From NCBI RefSeq assembly GCF_048984525.1, contig NZ_JBMGJC010000002.1, forward strand, positions 1-64,000: a stretch of DNA of 64,000 bases, written 5' to 3'. Position 1 is the first letter of the stretch. Each line of letters opens with the position of its first letter. The position numbers were made by a program, and so were the translations under genes. A model generated the notes under the pieces. The model did no database searches. It saw nothing but the letters and a program-made list of their open reading frames with translations, and was not told the DNA's origin. Positions 32,837 through 41,633 of this stretch are shown here, one piece after another. Origin of the DNA: Syntrophopropionicum propionicicum_A. Its GTDB lineage: Bacteria; Bacillota; Desulfotomaculia; Desulfotomaculales; Pelotomaculaceae.

Positions 32837-33604
32837 ATGAGACTTGGGGTAATTTTATTTGTACATGGCATGGGGCACAGCGACGACAGGCATTACTGGA
32901 AGGAATGGGCGGCGCCGCTCAGGGGGGCCCTGGCCGGTGCCGGCCTGGACCTGCGGGAAGAACAGTTCGGCGGTGTGTATTATTACGACCTGGTTCCCGG
33001 CCCCAGGGAGGAAGGGGCCATATCTGAAGAACTGCTTTCTAAAAAAACTGCCTTAAGGGAGATGGCAATAAATGAAATCGGTTTATCGCGTTTTCCTTTT
33101 GCAGAAGGAGTAAAGGCGGTTAAAAAAATTGCGGACTCTGTGGTTGACAGCTTTGGCGATATTATAACCTATCTTTATCTGGATAAGACTCATTACGAGG
33201 TCAATAACCGCCTGTACGAAGCTGTTGTAGACAGCGGGGAACAGGTCCACCTGATCGGCTACAGCCTCGGGTCATTAGTTTGTTACTGTGCCTTAAAGCA
33301 GAATGAAGAAGCGGCTAAAAAGGTATCCCACCTGGTCATGCTGGGCAGCCCTGTGTTCTGGTTTAAACACGGGGTGTCGGAAAGGACGGGATTGGGCGCC
33401 AGGCCGGCAGTGGGCCGTTTTACCAACATAGCCGGCCTGATGGATATTGCTTTTCCCCAGATGGTCCCCAGGATCATTGACTGCCTGGATGAGCATATAG
33501 AGTTCGCCATTAACTTTGACCCGGTTAAAGGGCACAAGGAGTACTTCTCCAAAGGGGAAGCCCTCAATGTAATCGCAAAGGAAATAAAAAAAGGGTGGAT
33601 TTGA
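32837..33604 (+). CDS. Alpha/beta hydrolase-like protein
   Basis: About 255 residues. 'GVILFVHGMGHSDDRHYW' holds the oxyanion-side HG motif and 'VHLIGYSLGSLVCYCAL' the nucleophile elbow GYSLGS, so a serine hydrolase fold is likely. A possible acid/His pair lies in the C-terminal third ('KGHKEYFSKGE'). No signal peptide. Substrate unknown; the lipase-like 'HGMG' hints at an ester or lipid. The start is uncertain: ATG at 32837, or in-frame codons up to 32783. Convergent with the DUF3243 gene through a shared terminator. Confidence 0.75.
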   Translation: MRLGVILFVHGMGHSDDRHYWKEWAAPLRGALAGAGLDLREEQFGGVYYYDLVPGPREEGAISEELLSKKTALREMAINEIGLSRFPFAEGVKAVKKIADSVVDSFGDIITYLYLDKTHYEVNNRLYEAVVDSGEQVHLIGYSLGSLVCYCALKQNEEAAKKVSHLVMLGSPVFWFKHGVSERTGLGARPAVGRFTNIAGLMDIAFPQMVPRIIDCLDEHIEFAINFDPVKGHKEYFSKGEALNVIAKEIKKGWI

Positions 33605-33617
33605 GCCACCCTTATTT
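33593..33617. terminator. Shared terminator between convergent genes
   Basis: GGGTGG (33593-33598) pairs with CCACCC (33606-33611). The TGA of the hydrolase gene lies in the loop, and the minus-strand gene ends inside the right flank. Confidence 0.8.
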
Positions 33618-33866
33618 TCTGCCCGCCAGCCTGGTCATAAGGTTTGCCAGGACCTTTCTCTCATCAGTATTGGCCACTTCCCAGAGTTCTTTCACCGCTT
33701 TTTGTTCAGGGTTGGCAGGAGGTACTTTTTCCGCCAGCATATCTCCCAGCTGATGTGCCATGGAGTTTATCTGATCACTTGAAATACCCAGTTCCTGGGC
33801 GTATTCCACCGCCTGGCCCAGGGTCCTTTTCCAGCTATCCCAGTTTGTATTCAGCATATTCATCAT
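33612..33866 (-). CDS. DUF3243 family protein
   Basis: An 84-residue helical protein matching DUF3243: 'NWDSWKRTLGQAVEYAQELGISSDQINSMAHQLGDMLAEKVPPANPEQKAVKELWEVA' pattern. The family is common in spore-forming Firmicutes, with no firm function. GAGGGGG precedes the first of two adjacent ATGs. No gene is visible in 33867-34090. Confidence 0.85.
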   Translation of the reverse strand: MMNMLNTNWDSWKRTLGQAVEYAQELGISSDQINSMAHQLGDMLAEKVPPANPEQKAVKELWEVANTDERKVLANLMTRLAGRK

Positions 33867-34090
33867 TAATATCCCCCTCTATCATATTTTCAGGTAGTTT
33901 TCCCCGTCGGTGCCTGTTTATTCTTAACCTGGATATATTCTATCCCGAATAAGTTGCCCACGGTCCGGGCAAGCTGCCCGCTGACATAGTAATATCGGCG
34001 CTTTTTTGTGTTATAATACAGGGAAATGAATCAGCGCGGTGAATCTCCTTTTCCTTAAATTATATTATGCGTTAGCAGGTGGGCTAAATT

Positions 34091-35140
34091 ATGTGTGTCA
34101 CAATACTGGCACTGGAGACATCATGTGATGAAACATCGGCCGCTGTGGTGGTCGATGGTTCAAAAATACTTTCAAATATAATATCCTCACAGGTAGACGT
34201 CCACAAAAAGTTTGGCGGTGTGGTTCCCGAAGTGGCTTCCCGCAAACACCTGGAGCTGATTAACCACGTGGTGGAGGAGTCTCTGCTCGAGGCAGGGCTG
34301 GAGTTTGGGAACCTGGACGCCGTTGCCGTGACGTATGGCCCCGGGCTGGTGGGAGCGCTCCTGGTGGGGGTTTCCGCGGCGAAGGCCTTAGCCTACGGTT
34401 TGGACCTGCCCCTGGTGGGGGTAAACCACATTGAAGGCCATATCTATGCTAATTTCGCGGTGGAGCCCGGGCTGGAGTTTCCCCTGATATGCCTGGTGGT
34501 TTCCGGAGGCCATACCGACCTGGTTTATATGGAAAAACACGGCAGCTACAAGGTGCTGGGAAAAACCAGGGACGACGCGGCAGGCGAGGCATTTGACAAG
34601 GTTGCCCGCACCCTGGGCCTGGGCTACCCCGGCGGGCCCCTGGTCGAGCGCCTGGCTGGGGAGGGAGACCCGGAGTCAATAAAGCTGCCAAGGGCCTACC
34701 TAGAGAAGGGAAGCCTTGACTTCAGCTTCAGCGGGCTCAAGTCAGCGGTGATTAATTATTTGCACCGGGCTGAACAGAAACATGAAGAGGTAAACAGGGC
34801 TGACCTGGCGGCAGGTTTCCAAAAAGCTGTTTCTGACGTCCTGGTTGATAAAACCATTGAAGCGGCGCTTGAAACCGGGGTGTCCACTATCCTGCTGGCC
34901 GGCGGCGTGGCTGCGAATGGCAGGCTGAGGGCCGACCTGGCCGGGAAGGCCGGGGGAAAATCCATTAAAGTGAATGTACCCCCTCTAATACTTTGTACAG
35001 ACAACGCCGCTATGATCGGCTGCGCCGCCTACCACAAGTTTTTGCGGGAGGCTTTCGCGCCGCTGACACTTAACGCTGTGCCGGACTTGAAGCTGGGGGA
35101 AGAAAGATATGAGGGCAATTTCAGGCGTATAGTCTTTTAG
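34091..35140 (+). CDS. tRNA N6-adenosine threonylcarbamoyltransferase TsaD
   Basis: A 349-residue TsaD (Gcp/YgjD). It transfers the threonylcarbamoyl group to A37 of ANN-decoding tRNAs, with TsaB and TsaE. 'ILALETSCDETSAAVV' begins the ASKHA fold, 'GVNHIEGHIYANF' carries iron ligands His113 and His117, and 'LVVSGGHTDLVYM', 'GEAFDKVARTLGLGYPGGP' and 'LLAGGVAANGRLR' complete the family signature. The ATG follows GCAGGTGGG. Partners TsaB/TsaE are not in the window. Confidence 0.97.
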   Translation: MCVTILALETSCDETSAAVVVDGSKILSNIISSQVDVHKKFGGVVPEVASRKHLELINHVVEESLLEAGLEFGNLDAVAVTYGPGLVGALLVGVSAAKALAYGLDLPLVGVNHIEGHIYANFAVEPGLEFPLICLVVSGGHTDLVYMEKHGSYKVLGKTRDDAAGEAFDKVARTLGLGYPGGPLVERLAGEGDPESIKLPRAYLEKGSLDFSFSGLKSAVINYLHRAEQKHEEVNRADLAAGFQKAVSDVLVDKTIEAALETGVSTILLAGGVAANGRLRADLAGKAGGKSIKVNVPPLILCTDNAAMIGCAAYHKFLREAFAPLTLNAVPDLKLGEERYEGNFRRIVF

Positions 35141-35269
35141 AGCCTCGTAGTAACGAAAAAAATGGTTATTATTATACTTAAGTACCAGAAACAGGGGTTC
35201 TGTGGATGGTTTTACCTGTGGATAATGTGTATAAGCTTGTTAATAACTTAAAAAACAAGGGGTTTTCCT

Positions 35270-36643
35270 GTGGGTGAAATAGAAGGGCGGAAAACTTCCG
35301 CCTACATAGAAACTTTTATTATGAGCGGGGCGGCTGAAGCAAACATCCTGCCGATAACATCACAGTGCAATATCAGCTGTGTCTTCTGTTCCCACCGGCA
35401 GAACCCTCCGGGAGTAATGGTCTCCAGGATCAAGCCCTGCACCCTGGAAGAAGTCAGTGAAGCGCTCCCCTTCATCGATCCGGCAAGGCCGGTAGTCATA
35501 GGTGAGTCAGCGTCGCGGATTATTGAGGGAGAACCGTTGACTCATCCAGCCATCAGGGAGATTTTAAGCCTTATCCGCCATAGCTTTCCCCGCACACCGA
35601 TCCAGATCACCACCAACGGCAGCCTGCTTGATGAAAGGACCGTTGAATTTTTAAGCAGGCTGGGAGATGTGGTGGTTTACCTTTCCCTAAACAGCGCAAA
35701 TTACAGGGGCCGGACGCTTTTAACCGGAGATGTTAATGCCCGCCAATCTATAACCAGCGCAGTCCTTCTCAAAAGATACGGTGTGACCTATAATGGCAGT
35801 ATGGTGGCTATGCCCCACCTGGTAGGATGGGCGGATTTGGAAGATACAGTGATGTACCTTTGCGAACAGGGAGCACAGACCATTCGTTTGTTTTTGCCGG
35901 GTTATACCAGGCTGGCGGAACAAGCACTGCGTTTCGGGCAATCGTTCAGGGAAGAAATCGATCGTTTTATAACGCAGCTGCGGAAAAAAGCAGAAGTGCC
36001 TCTAACCGCCGAACCACCGCTGATAAGGAACCTGGAAGCGGTTACGGCCGGCGTGATCGCCGGCTCCCCGGCCGCCCTGGCGGGGATCCGGGCGGGGGAT
36101 ATAATCCAGACTGTAAACGGGCTGCCGGCCCTGACCAGGGTCAATGCCTTCAGGTCGGTATTAAAATCCGGCAATCCTGAAATATCCGTCAGCAGAAAAA
36201 AAGAAACCCACACACTTGTATTAAAGAAAAAACCGGGCGAGAGGTCCGGTTTGGTAATGGATTACGATATTGACCCAGTATTGATTGAAGATATCGGCAG
36301 GCTGACCAGGAGACACGGTGTGCGGGAAGCGTTGGCGCTGACCTCCGAACTGGCGTCAACTGTGATCAGGTTGGGGTTAAAGCGGTTTTTAAAGGACGAG
36401 GCGCATGTTAAAACGCAGCCGGTTGAAAATCACTTTTTCGGCGGCTCGATTGGCGCCGCAGGCCTGCTCACGGTAAGTGATTTTAAACGTGCACTGGAAG
36501 TTTATCTTAATCAAGAATCAGATAAAAAGCCAGCTATGGTCCTGCTCCCCGGCCTTGCTTTTGACCGCCGCGGCAGAGATCTGACCGGACGCTCCTATTC
36601 TGATTTGGCCGCCGTTTTCGATATTAAATTTGAAGTTTTATAA
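35270..36643 (+). CDS. Radical SAM protein with PDZ and DUF512-like domains
   Basis: A 457-residue protein. Residues 20-235 form a radical SAM domain with the 4Fe-4S motif CNISCVFC preceded by 'NILPITSQ'; 'QITTNGSLLDE' is a SAM-site strand. Residues about 245-325 form a PDZ domain ('GSPAALAGIRAGDIIQTVNGLPAL'). The C-terminus ('NHFFGGSIGAAGLLTVSDF', 'VLLPGLAFD') resembles DUF512. Related PDZ/radical SAM/DUF512 proteins have the PDZ first; here it lies between the two. GTG start after AAGGGG. Substrate unknown. Confidence 0.82.
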   Translation: MGEIEGRKTSAYIETFIMSGAAEANILPITSQCNISCVFCSHRQNPPGVMVSRIKPCTLEEVSEALPFIDPARPVVIGESASRIIEGEPLTHPAIREILSLIRHSFPRTPIQITTNGSLLDERTVEFLSRLGDVVVYLSLNSANYRGRTLLTGDVNARQSITSAVLLKRYGVTYNGSMVAMPHLVGWADLEDTVMYLCEQGAQTIRLFLPGYTRLAEQALRFGQSFREEIDRFITQLRKKAEVPLTAEPPLIRNLEAVTAGVIAGSPAALAGIRAGDIIQTVNGLPALTRVNAFRSVLKSGNPEISVSRKKETHTLVLKKKPGERSGLVMDYDIDPVLIEDIGRLTRRHGVREALALTSELASTVIRLGLKRFLKDEAHVKTQPVENHFFGGSIGAAGLLTVSDFKRALEVYLNQESDKKPAMVLLPGLAFDRRGRDLTGRSYSDLAAVFDIKFEVL

Positions 36644-36773
36644 TGTATTTTACTTCACCACTGATGTGCTTGCAGGGAACTTAACTTGACCGTTGAATAC
36701 TAACAATATTTAGAAGTTGAACATAAACCGGAATTTAATTTTACCAGTAAATAAATAAAAAGGAGGTTTATTT

Positions 36774-37205
36774 ATGAAGGTCAAACAGATTTCAGTTTTT
36801 CTTGAAAACAAGTCAGGACGCCTGGCCCAGGTGACTGCGACGCTGGGAAAAAACGGCATTAACATCCGCGCCTTGTCTATAGCGGACACTACTGATTTTG
36901 GCATTTTAAGGTTGATTGTCAATGAACCTGATAAGGCTTACCGGGTTTTGAAGGAAGCCGGCTTCACTGTTGGCTTTACAGATGTAATCGCGGTGGAAGT
37001 GACTGATGAGCCCGGCGGATTAGCCCAGGTTCTCCAATTGCTCGACCGGGCCGGAATTAATATTGAGTACCTTTACGCGTTTGTCCAGAAGACTACCAGC
37101 GCCGCCCTGGTTGTGTTCCGGGTGGAACAGCTGGACGAGGCGGTTAAGGTGCTCCTGGAGAACGGCACCCGTGTCATGAGCGGGGAGGATGTATACAAGC
37201 TCTAA
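36774..37205 (+). CDS. Tandem ACT-domain protein
   Basis: A 143-residue protein made of two ACT domains ('KQISVFLENKSGRLAQVTATLGKNGINIRALSIADT' and 'DVIAVEVTDEPGGLAQVLQLLDRAGINIEYLYAF'). Such free ACT proteins bind amino acids and in this group of organisms often sit beside phenylacetate-CoA ligase or indolepyruvate oxidoreductase genes, which are absent here. AAAGGAGGT precedes the ATG. The MoaD-like gene follows after 47 bases and may be co-transcribed. Confidence 0.9.
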   Translation: MKVKQISVFLENKSGRLAQVTATLGKNGINIRALSIADTTDFGILRLIVNEPDKAYRVLKEAGFTVGFTDVIAVEVTDEPGGLAQVLQLLDRAGINIEYLYAFVQKTTSAALVVFRVEQLDEAVKVLLENGTRVMSGEDVYKL

Positions 37206-37252
37206 GGAATATTTTGCCGTTATTTGCTTAAAACCTTTTAGGAGAAAGCCAT

Positions 37253-37540
37253 ATGGGAACTGTGGAAGTAAGAGGGTTTGGCGACTTAAGAAATATCTTT
37301 GAAGAAAGAGGCTGGCCTTTTCCTCTTTCTGTTACCCTTGAGGACACAACGACTGCAGGGGCGCTTGCGAAAAAGCTGGACATCCCGCTCCATAATATTG
37401 AAGTGGCTTTTGTAAACGGGCTGGCCCAGGGGCTTGATTATCCGGTAAAGCCCGGCGACAGGCTCGCTTTTGTCCCACCTGGCACGCCGGGTCCCTACCG
37501 CGTGTTCCTGGGATTTATACAGAAAAATAAAAGTGATTAA
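37253..37540 (+). CDS. MoaD/ThiS-like beta-grasp protein without terminal GG (copy 1)
   Basis: A 95-residue ubiquitin-fold protein: 'TVEVRGFGDLRNIFEERGWPFPLSVTLE', 'AKKLDIPLHNIEVAFVNGLAQ', 'VKPGDRLAFVPPGTPGPYRV'. The pattern fits the Mut7-C-associated ubiquitin-like or MoaD/ThiS group. Real sulfur carriers end in Gly-Gly; this one ends 'GFIQKNKSD' with a fixed 'PPGTPGPYRV' segment shared with its paralogue at 58062. So thiocarboxylate formation is unlikely without cleavage. AGGAGAAAG precedes the ATG; a terminator follows. Confidence 0.8.
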   Translation: MGTVEVRGFGDLRNIFEERGWPFPLSVTLEDTTTAGALAKKLDIPLHNIEVAFVNGLAQGLDYPVKPGDRLAFVPPGTPGPYRVFLGFIQKNKSD

Positions 37541-37548
37541 ATCAGCGC

Positions 37549-37577
37549 GGGGCGGCCTTTTGAAGCCGCCCCTTCTT
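37549..37577 (+). terminator. Rho-independent terminator
   Basis: GGGGCGGC (37549-37556) pairs with GCCGCCCC (37565-37572), followed by TTCTT. Confidence 0.85.
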
Positions 37578-37610
37578 AACCTGAGAGCGGCTAATACGGG
37601 AAAACAATTT

Positions 37611-37797
37611 TCACATGATTTACAAGATTAATTTGATTAACAAGATTAATTAAATTTAAAAAAATAGGTGTTTTATTAAATCCAGAGTTTAAAAGACCGG
37701 TTAAAAATATGAGTTTACAAGCAGATTACTGAATTTGAATTCACTTAATAAATATTTAATCTTGTAAATCTTAAAAATCCTGTAAATCTTGTGATAA
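37611..37797. repeat. Inverted repeat of the 'acaagattta' type
   Basis: A left arm (37611-37655) with ACAAGATTAA units and a right arm (37757-37794) with TAATCTTGTAAATCTT and CCTGTAAATCTTGTGAT are roughly reverse complements, about 100 bases apart. This simple unit recurs in many bacterial genomes. No gene in the stretch. Confidence 0.55.
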
Positions 37798-37838
37798 GTT
37801 TTAATATTTTAACTAAGCGGGGCCGGAGGAGTTTTCTG

Positions 37839-38432
37839 TTGGGAAATGAAGCGATGAAAAAGCGGATAAGAAATGATGTAATTAAAAAAAGAAACGCGCT
37901 TTCGCCCCTTCAGGTGGCTGAAAAGAGCGCGTTGATTATAGACAGGCTTCTGGCGCTGGATGAATACCGCAACGCGCGCAGGATCATGGTTTACCTGGAC
38001 TGCCGCAACGAGGTGCGGACAGGGGAGCTGGTGGCGAGGGCGATGGCGGACGGTAAAAGTGTGTCTGTGCCGGTTACCGATATATCTAATATTATATTGA
38101 CACCGTCATTAGTTATAGATTTTCCGGGTGACCTGCATACCGGTCCCTGGGGCATTCCCGAGCCGAAGCCTCAGTCTGTGCGGCCGCTGGATCCCGCGGC
38201 GCTGGACATGGTCATCACGCCGGGGGTGGCCTTTGATTTGTCCGGCTGCCGTATCGGTTATGGTTACGGCTACTATGACCGCTTTTTGCGCCGCACTGGA
38301 GAGGGAACATTATACATCGGCCTGGCTTATGATTTTCAGGTGCTGCCCGAGATTGTCCCGGGACCGCACGATGTTCCCGTGCACATGATTTTAACAGAAG
38401 ACCGCTTAATCAGGTTAAATCGTTCTCATTAA
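37839..38432 (+). CDS. 5-formyltetrahydrofolate cyclo-ligase
   Basis: About 197 residues. Converts 5-formyl-THF to 5,10-methenyl-THF using ATP. 'RNDVIKKRNALSPLQVAEKS' at the start, 'DMVITPGVAFDLSGCRIGYGYGYYDRFLRR' with the GYGxGYYD folate/ATP signature, and 'VPVHMILTED' near the end define the family. The TTG at 37839 lies 7 bases after GGAGGAG; an ATG at 37854 is an alternative. It feeds one-carbon metabolism; no partner gene is adjacent. Confidence 0.93.
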   Translation: MGNEAMKKRIRNDVIKKRNALSPLQVAEKSALIIDRLLALDEYRNARRIMVYLDCRNEVRTGELVARAMADGKSVSVPVTDISNIILTPSLVIDFPGDLHTGPWGIPEPKPQSVRPLDPAALDMVITPGVAFDLSGCRIGYGYGYYDRFLRRTGEGTLYIGLAYDFQVLPEIVPGPHDVPVHMILTEDRLIRLNRSH

Positions 38433-38490
38433 TCAATACTCAATGTGGACCCACCTTATTCTCCGAATTAATTTATAAATCAACTTTACT

Positions 38491-38523
38491 ATAAGTGTTC
38501 CAATGCAGGACACTTATCTTTTT
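38491..38523 (+). terminator. Terminator downstream of the cyclo-ligase
   Basis: ATAAGTGT (38491-38498) pairs with ACACTTAT (38510-38517), followed by CTTTTTT. Confidence 0.8.
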
Positions 38524-38533
38524 TAGGCGCTCC

Positions 38534-38567
38534 ACTTAAGAACGGTTAAAGCCGTTCTTAAGTTCTT
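38534..38567. terminator. Perfect 12-base-pair hairpin
   Basis: ACTTAAGAACGG (38534-38545) pairs with CCGTTCTTAAGT (38552-38563), then TCTTTA. It could be a second terminator or a regulatory dyad upstream of the alcohol dehydrogenase promoter. Confidence 0.55.
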
Positions 38568-38646
38568 TATGGTTAATGCAATGGCTGCAAGGCAAGTATT
38601 GCCACCGTTTTAACAGCGAAAAAGGTTTGACTGGGACGTCCTGATA

Positions 38647-38662
38647 TGGAACAATAATTGCA
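38647..38662 (+). promoter_or_regulatory. Sigma-54 promoter of the alcohol dehydrogenase gene
   Basis: TGGAACA-ATAA-TTGCA: -24 GG and -12 GC are 10 bases apart, and 10 of 12 consensus positions match. It is 67 bases before the ATG. Transcription would need a sigma-54 activator, encoded two genes downstream. Confidence 0.7.
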
Positions 38663-38728
38663 TGTGGTACATCGTAGAGAAAAAATTTTACCGCTGCAGG
38701 CGGATATGTATTGTGAGAGGTAGATAGG

Positions 38729-39877
38729 ATGAACATAATCAAATATGTAACGCCCGAGATTATTTTCGGTTGCGGCGCCCTGGCCCAGGTGGGAGACAGC
38801 ATGTTGCGGCTGGGGGCGCGCAAGGTTTTCGTGGTCAGCGACGAAGGTGTCATTAATTCCGGATGGGTGGAAAAAGCGCTTTCTTATCTTAAGCTGGCCG
38901 GACTCGAATACGAGGTCTACAGCAACATCACCAGTAACCCCAAAGATATTGAGCTGGTTGAAGGCGCAAAGCAATACCGGGAAGCCGAATGCGACGGCAT
39001 TCTGGCTGTTGGCGGCGGCAGCCCTACAGACGTAGCCAAGGCAATCGCCATACTGGCCACAAACGGAGGCTCAATTCAAGATTATGAAGGAATAAACAAG
39101 GTAACCCATCCCCTTCCCCCCATGGTGGTAGCGGCTTCTACAGCCGGGGCCGGTTCTGAGGTGACTCAGTTTGCCATTATAGTCGACCGGCAAAGAAATC
39201 TTAAAATGACCATCATATCAAAGTCTCTGGTACCCGATATCGCCATTGTTGATCCCGAACTGCTGACTACAAAAAGCGCCAAGCTAACAGCGGCCACAGG
39301 TATAGACGCCCTCAGCCACGCGGTGGAGTCCTTTGTCTCTTTAGCTGCGACTCCCATCACCGAAGTGCACGCTATTAACGCGATTAACCTGATCACAAGA
39401 AACCTGAGGGAGTCCGTGGCCAGCAGAACAAATTTGAAGGCTAAAAGGAACATGGCCATGGCCAGCCTGCAGGCCGGCATGTCATTTTCAAACGCCATCC
39501 TGGGCGCTACTCACGCGATGGTCCACCAGGTTGACGGTCTTCTGGACAAGCACCACGGCGAATCAAATGCCTGTGTCCTGCCGAACGTCATGGAGTTTAA
39601 TATAATGTCCTGTCCCGCCAAGTTCAAGCGAATTGCCGAAGCGCTGGGCGAGGATGTTACAGGAATGAGCAACTGGGTGGCTGCCGAAGTGGCGGTTAAG
39701 GCCGTTCGTCGTCTCATTTTGGACACTGGCCTCGGGCAAGGGCTGGCTAAAGTGGGGATGAAGGAGTGTTACCTGCCCATATTGAGCAGGAACGCGCTCA
39801 AAGACGCCTGCCTGATCACCAACCCCAGGGATGCTGATGAGAATGACATTCTGGATATATTCAGGAGATCTATGTAA
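38729..39877 (+). CDS. Iron-containing alcohol dehydrogenase
   Basis: A 382-residue group III (iron-type) alcohol dehydrogenase. NAD-binding 'ILAVGGGSPTDVAKAIAILATNGG' and the metal ligands Asp and His in 'ATGIDALSHAVESF', 'ATHAMVHQVDG' and 'DKHHGESNA' are intact. It interconverts primary alcohols and aldehydes with NAD(P). It heads a same-strand group with a histidine kinase and sigma-54 activator, and has its own -24/-12 promoter, suggesting induction by alcohol or aldehyde through that system. GAGAGG lies about 9 bases before the ATG. Confidence 0.95.
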   Translation: MNIIKYVTPEIIFGCGALAQVGDSMLRLGARKVFVVSDEGVINSGWVEKALSYLKLAGLEYEVYSNITSNPKDIELVEGAKQYREAECDGILAVGGGSPTDVAKAIAILATNGGSIQDYEGINKVTHPLPPMVVAASTAGAGSEVTQFAIIVDRQRNLKMTIISKSLVPDIAIVDPELLTTKSAKLTAATGIDALSHAVESFVSLAATPITEVHAINAINLITRNLRESVASRTNLKAKRNMAMASLQAGMSFSNAILGATHAMVHQVDGLLDKHHGESNACVLPNVMEFNIMSCPAKFKRIAEALGEDVTGMSNWVAAEVAVKAVRRLILDTGLGQGLAKVGMKECYLPILSRNALKDACLITNPRDADENDILDIFRRSM

Positions 39878-39909
39878 ACTCAGGCAAGATACTTCTTTTG
39901 GAGGTAAAA

Positions 39910-41574
39910 ATGTTCAACGAAAGAATTAAACTAATTGAAAACCTGACAGGCGTACACTCATCAAAGCTTAATTATTACGTTGAGTTAAAAAAAAGAAACG
40001 AGAAAATAATCAAGCAGAATAACCGTCTTGAGATAATCAATCAATTAGTGCGCGACATTAATATTGACATGACTGTAAAGGATATTATCAAGAGGGTATA
40101 CTCTAAATTGCCGCTGGCTATACCTTGTGATTTTTTGGGACTGGCCCTGACCCGTAACGATGAACTCTATATGAAAGCGATTTTGCCTGCAGAACTAAAA
40201 GGCAACAGCCGTATACCCAGGAATTCCTTCCTGTGGAATTGTTTTAAGGACGGGAAGGCTAGTATTTTTGATAACGTTAATCAAAACGATGTATTTTATA
40301 ACGGCGAATCGGAACCGGCAGGCAGGGATATTTCTCTGGCAGTGGCGCCCCTTTTTATCAAGGGAACAGCACAGGGAATATTGTTGGTGGGGAGCTGCTT
40401 GAGATCGGCATATACCATGTCCGAGTTGAACTTTGTTCAACAGCTCTCAGATCAGCTGGCTATCTGTATTCTTAACACTATGTTATATAAGCAGGTTACC
40501 CGGGCTAAAAGCGAATGGGAAACCACATTTAACGCCGTAACTGAACCGATAGTACTGATTGACAGATGTTTTAACATTCTCAGAAGCAATAACCGTTTTC
40601 CAACTGATATGGACATTGACGAAGAGGATGAAAAAAACATGAAGTGCTATAAAAGAATATGGGGGCGGGATAAAAAGTGCGATGACTGCATGATGGACGA
40701 GACCATAAGGACTGAGAAGCCCGCCTATAAGAGGGTCCAGACAGACACGGGAAAAATTTTCGATATATTTTATTATCCCGTGTTTAATGAACAAAACCAG
40801 ATCGCGGGGATAATTCACCATGTCAAGGACGTTACCTTAAAGACTAAAATGGAAGTCCAGTTGATGCAATCGGCCAAACTTGCTGCAATCGGAGAAATGG
40901 CGGCCGGTGTTGCCCATGAGCTGAACAACCCCATGACTGTTATCATTGGCACCGCACAGCTGATGCAGAGGGAAATAGGCCAGGGTGACCCCAAGAGCGA
41001 TTTTTTAAATGACATTATTAATTGCGGCCTGCGCTGTAAAAAAATAGTCCAAAACCTCCTGACCTTTTCCAGGCAGGACGAGTACCCGTTTGCCCCTACC
41101 GACCTTAATGTGGAAATCGAGCGTGTATTAAGCCTGATCAGTTACCAGATTAACAAAACTGAGATTAAGATTGTGCAAAACCTGTTTCCTGACCTGCCCA
41201 AAATCAACGCTAACGGCCACCAGATTCAACAGGTGCTGATAAATTTCCTGCTGAACGCCCGTGACGCGCTGGAAGGCCTGGACCGGGAAAAGATTATCGA
41301 AGTTAGCACGTCGGTAAGGGAAGCAGATTGCGGGAAAAAGTGGCTGCTGCTTACCGTTAAAGACAACGGCATAGGAATTGAGCAAGATAATCTCTCCAAA
41401 ATTTTTAATCCTTTTTACACCAGCAAGAGCGCCATTAAGGGTACGGGCCTTGGTCTTTCTGTAAGCCTGGGGATCGCTGAAGCACATGAAGGTACTATAG
41501 AGGTAGACAGCGTTTTGGGCGAAGGCAGTTCTTTCTCCCTGGTGCTGCCGGTGGATGCTGATAACTGTCTGTAA
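39910..41574 (+). CDS. Sensor histidine kinase (GAF-PAS-HisKA-HATPase)
   Basis: A 554-residue soluble kinase. Residues 40-195 are GAF-like, about 200-310 a PAS domain with a Cys cluster (C-x11-C-x2-C around 246-260) that could bind metal or a cofactor, then a HisKA domain with phospho-acceptor His336 in 'AAGVAHELNNP', and a C-terminal ATPase with N box 'INFLLNARDALE', 'DNGIGIE' and 'GTGLGLSVS'. No membrane segment, so it senses a cytoplasmic signal. ATG at 39910 has GGAGGT upstream. Its partner is the activator 60 bases downstream. Confidence 0.93.
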   Translation: MFNERIKLIENLTGVHSSKLNYYVELKKRNEKIIKQNNRLEIINQLVRDINIDMTVKDIIKRVYSKLPLAIPCDFLGLALTRNDELYMKAILPAELKGNSRIPRNSFLWNCFKDGKASIFDNVNQNDVFYNGESEPAGRDISLAVAPLFIKGTAQGILLVGSCLRSAYTMSELNFVQQLSDQLAICILNTMLYKQVTRAKSEWETTFNAVTEPIVLIDRCFNILRSNNRFPTDMDIDEEDEKNMKCYKRIWGRDKKCDDCMMDETIRTEKPAYKRVQTDTGKIFDIFYYPVFNEQNQIAGIIHHVKDVTLKTKMEVQLMQSAKLAAIGEMAAGVAHELNNPMTVIIGTAQLMQREIGQGDPKSDFLNDIINCGLRCKKIVQNLLTFSRQDEYPFAPTDLNVEIERVLSLISYQINKTEIKIVQNLFPDLPKINANGHQIQQVLINFLLNARDALEGLDREKIIEVSTSVREADCGKKWLLLTVKDNGIGIEQDNLSKIFNPFYTSKSAIKGTGLGLSVSLGIAEAHEGTIEVDSVLGEGSSFSLVLPVDADNCL

Positions 41575-41633
41575 ATCCAGGCAGCCGCTTTATCGTGTAA
41601 TATTGTTTTTATCTTATTCTTGGAGGTGGTACT

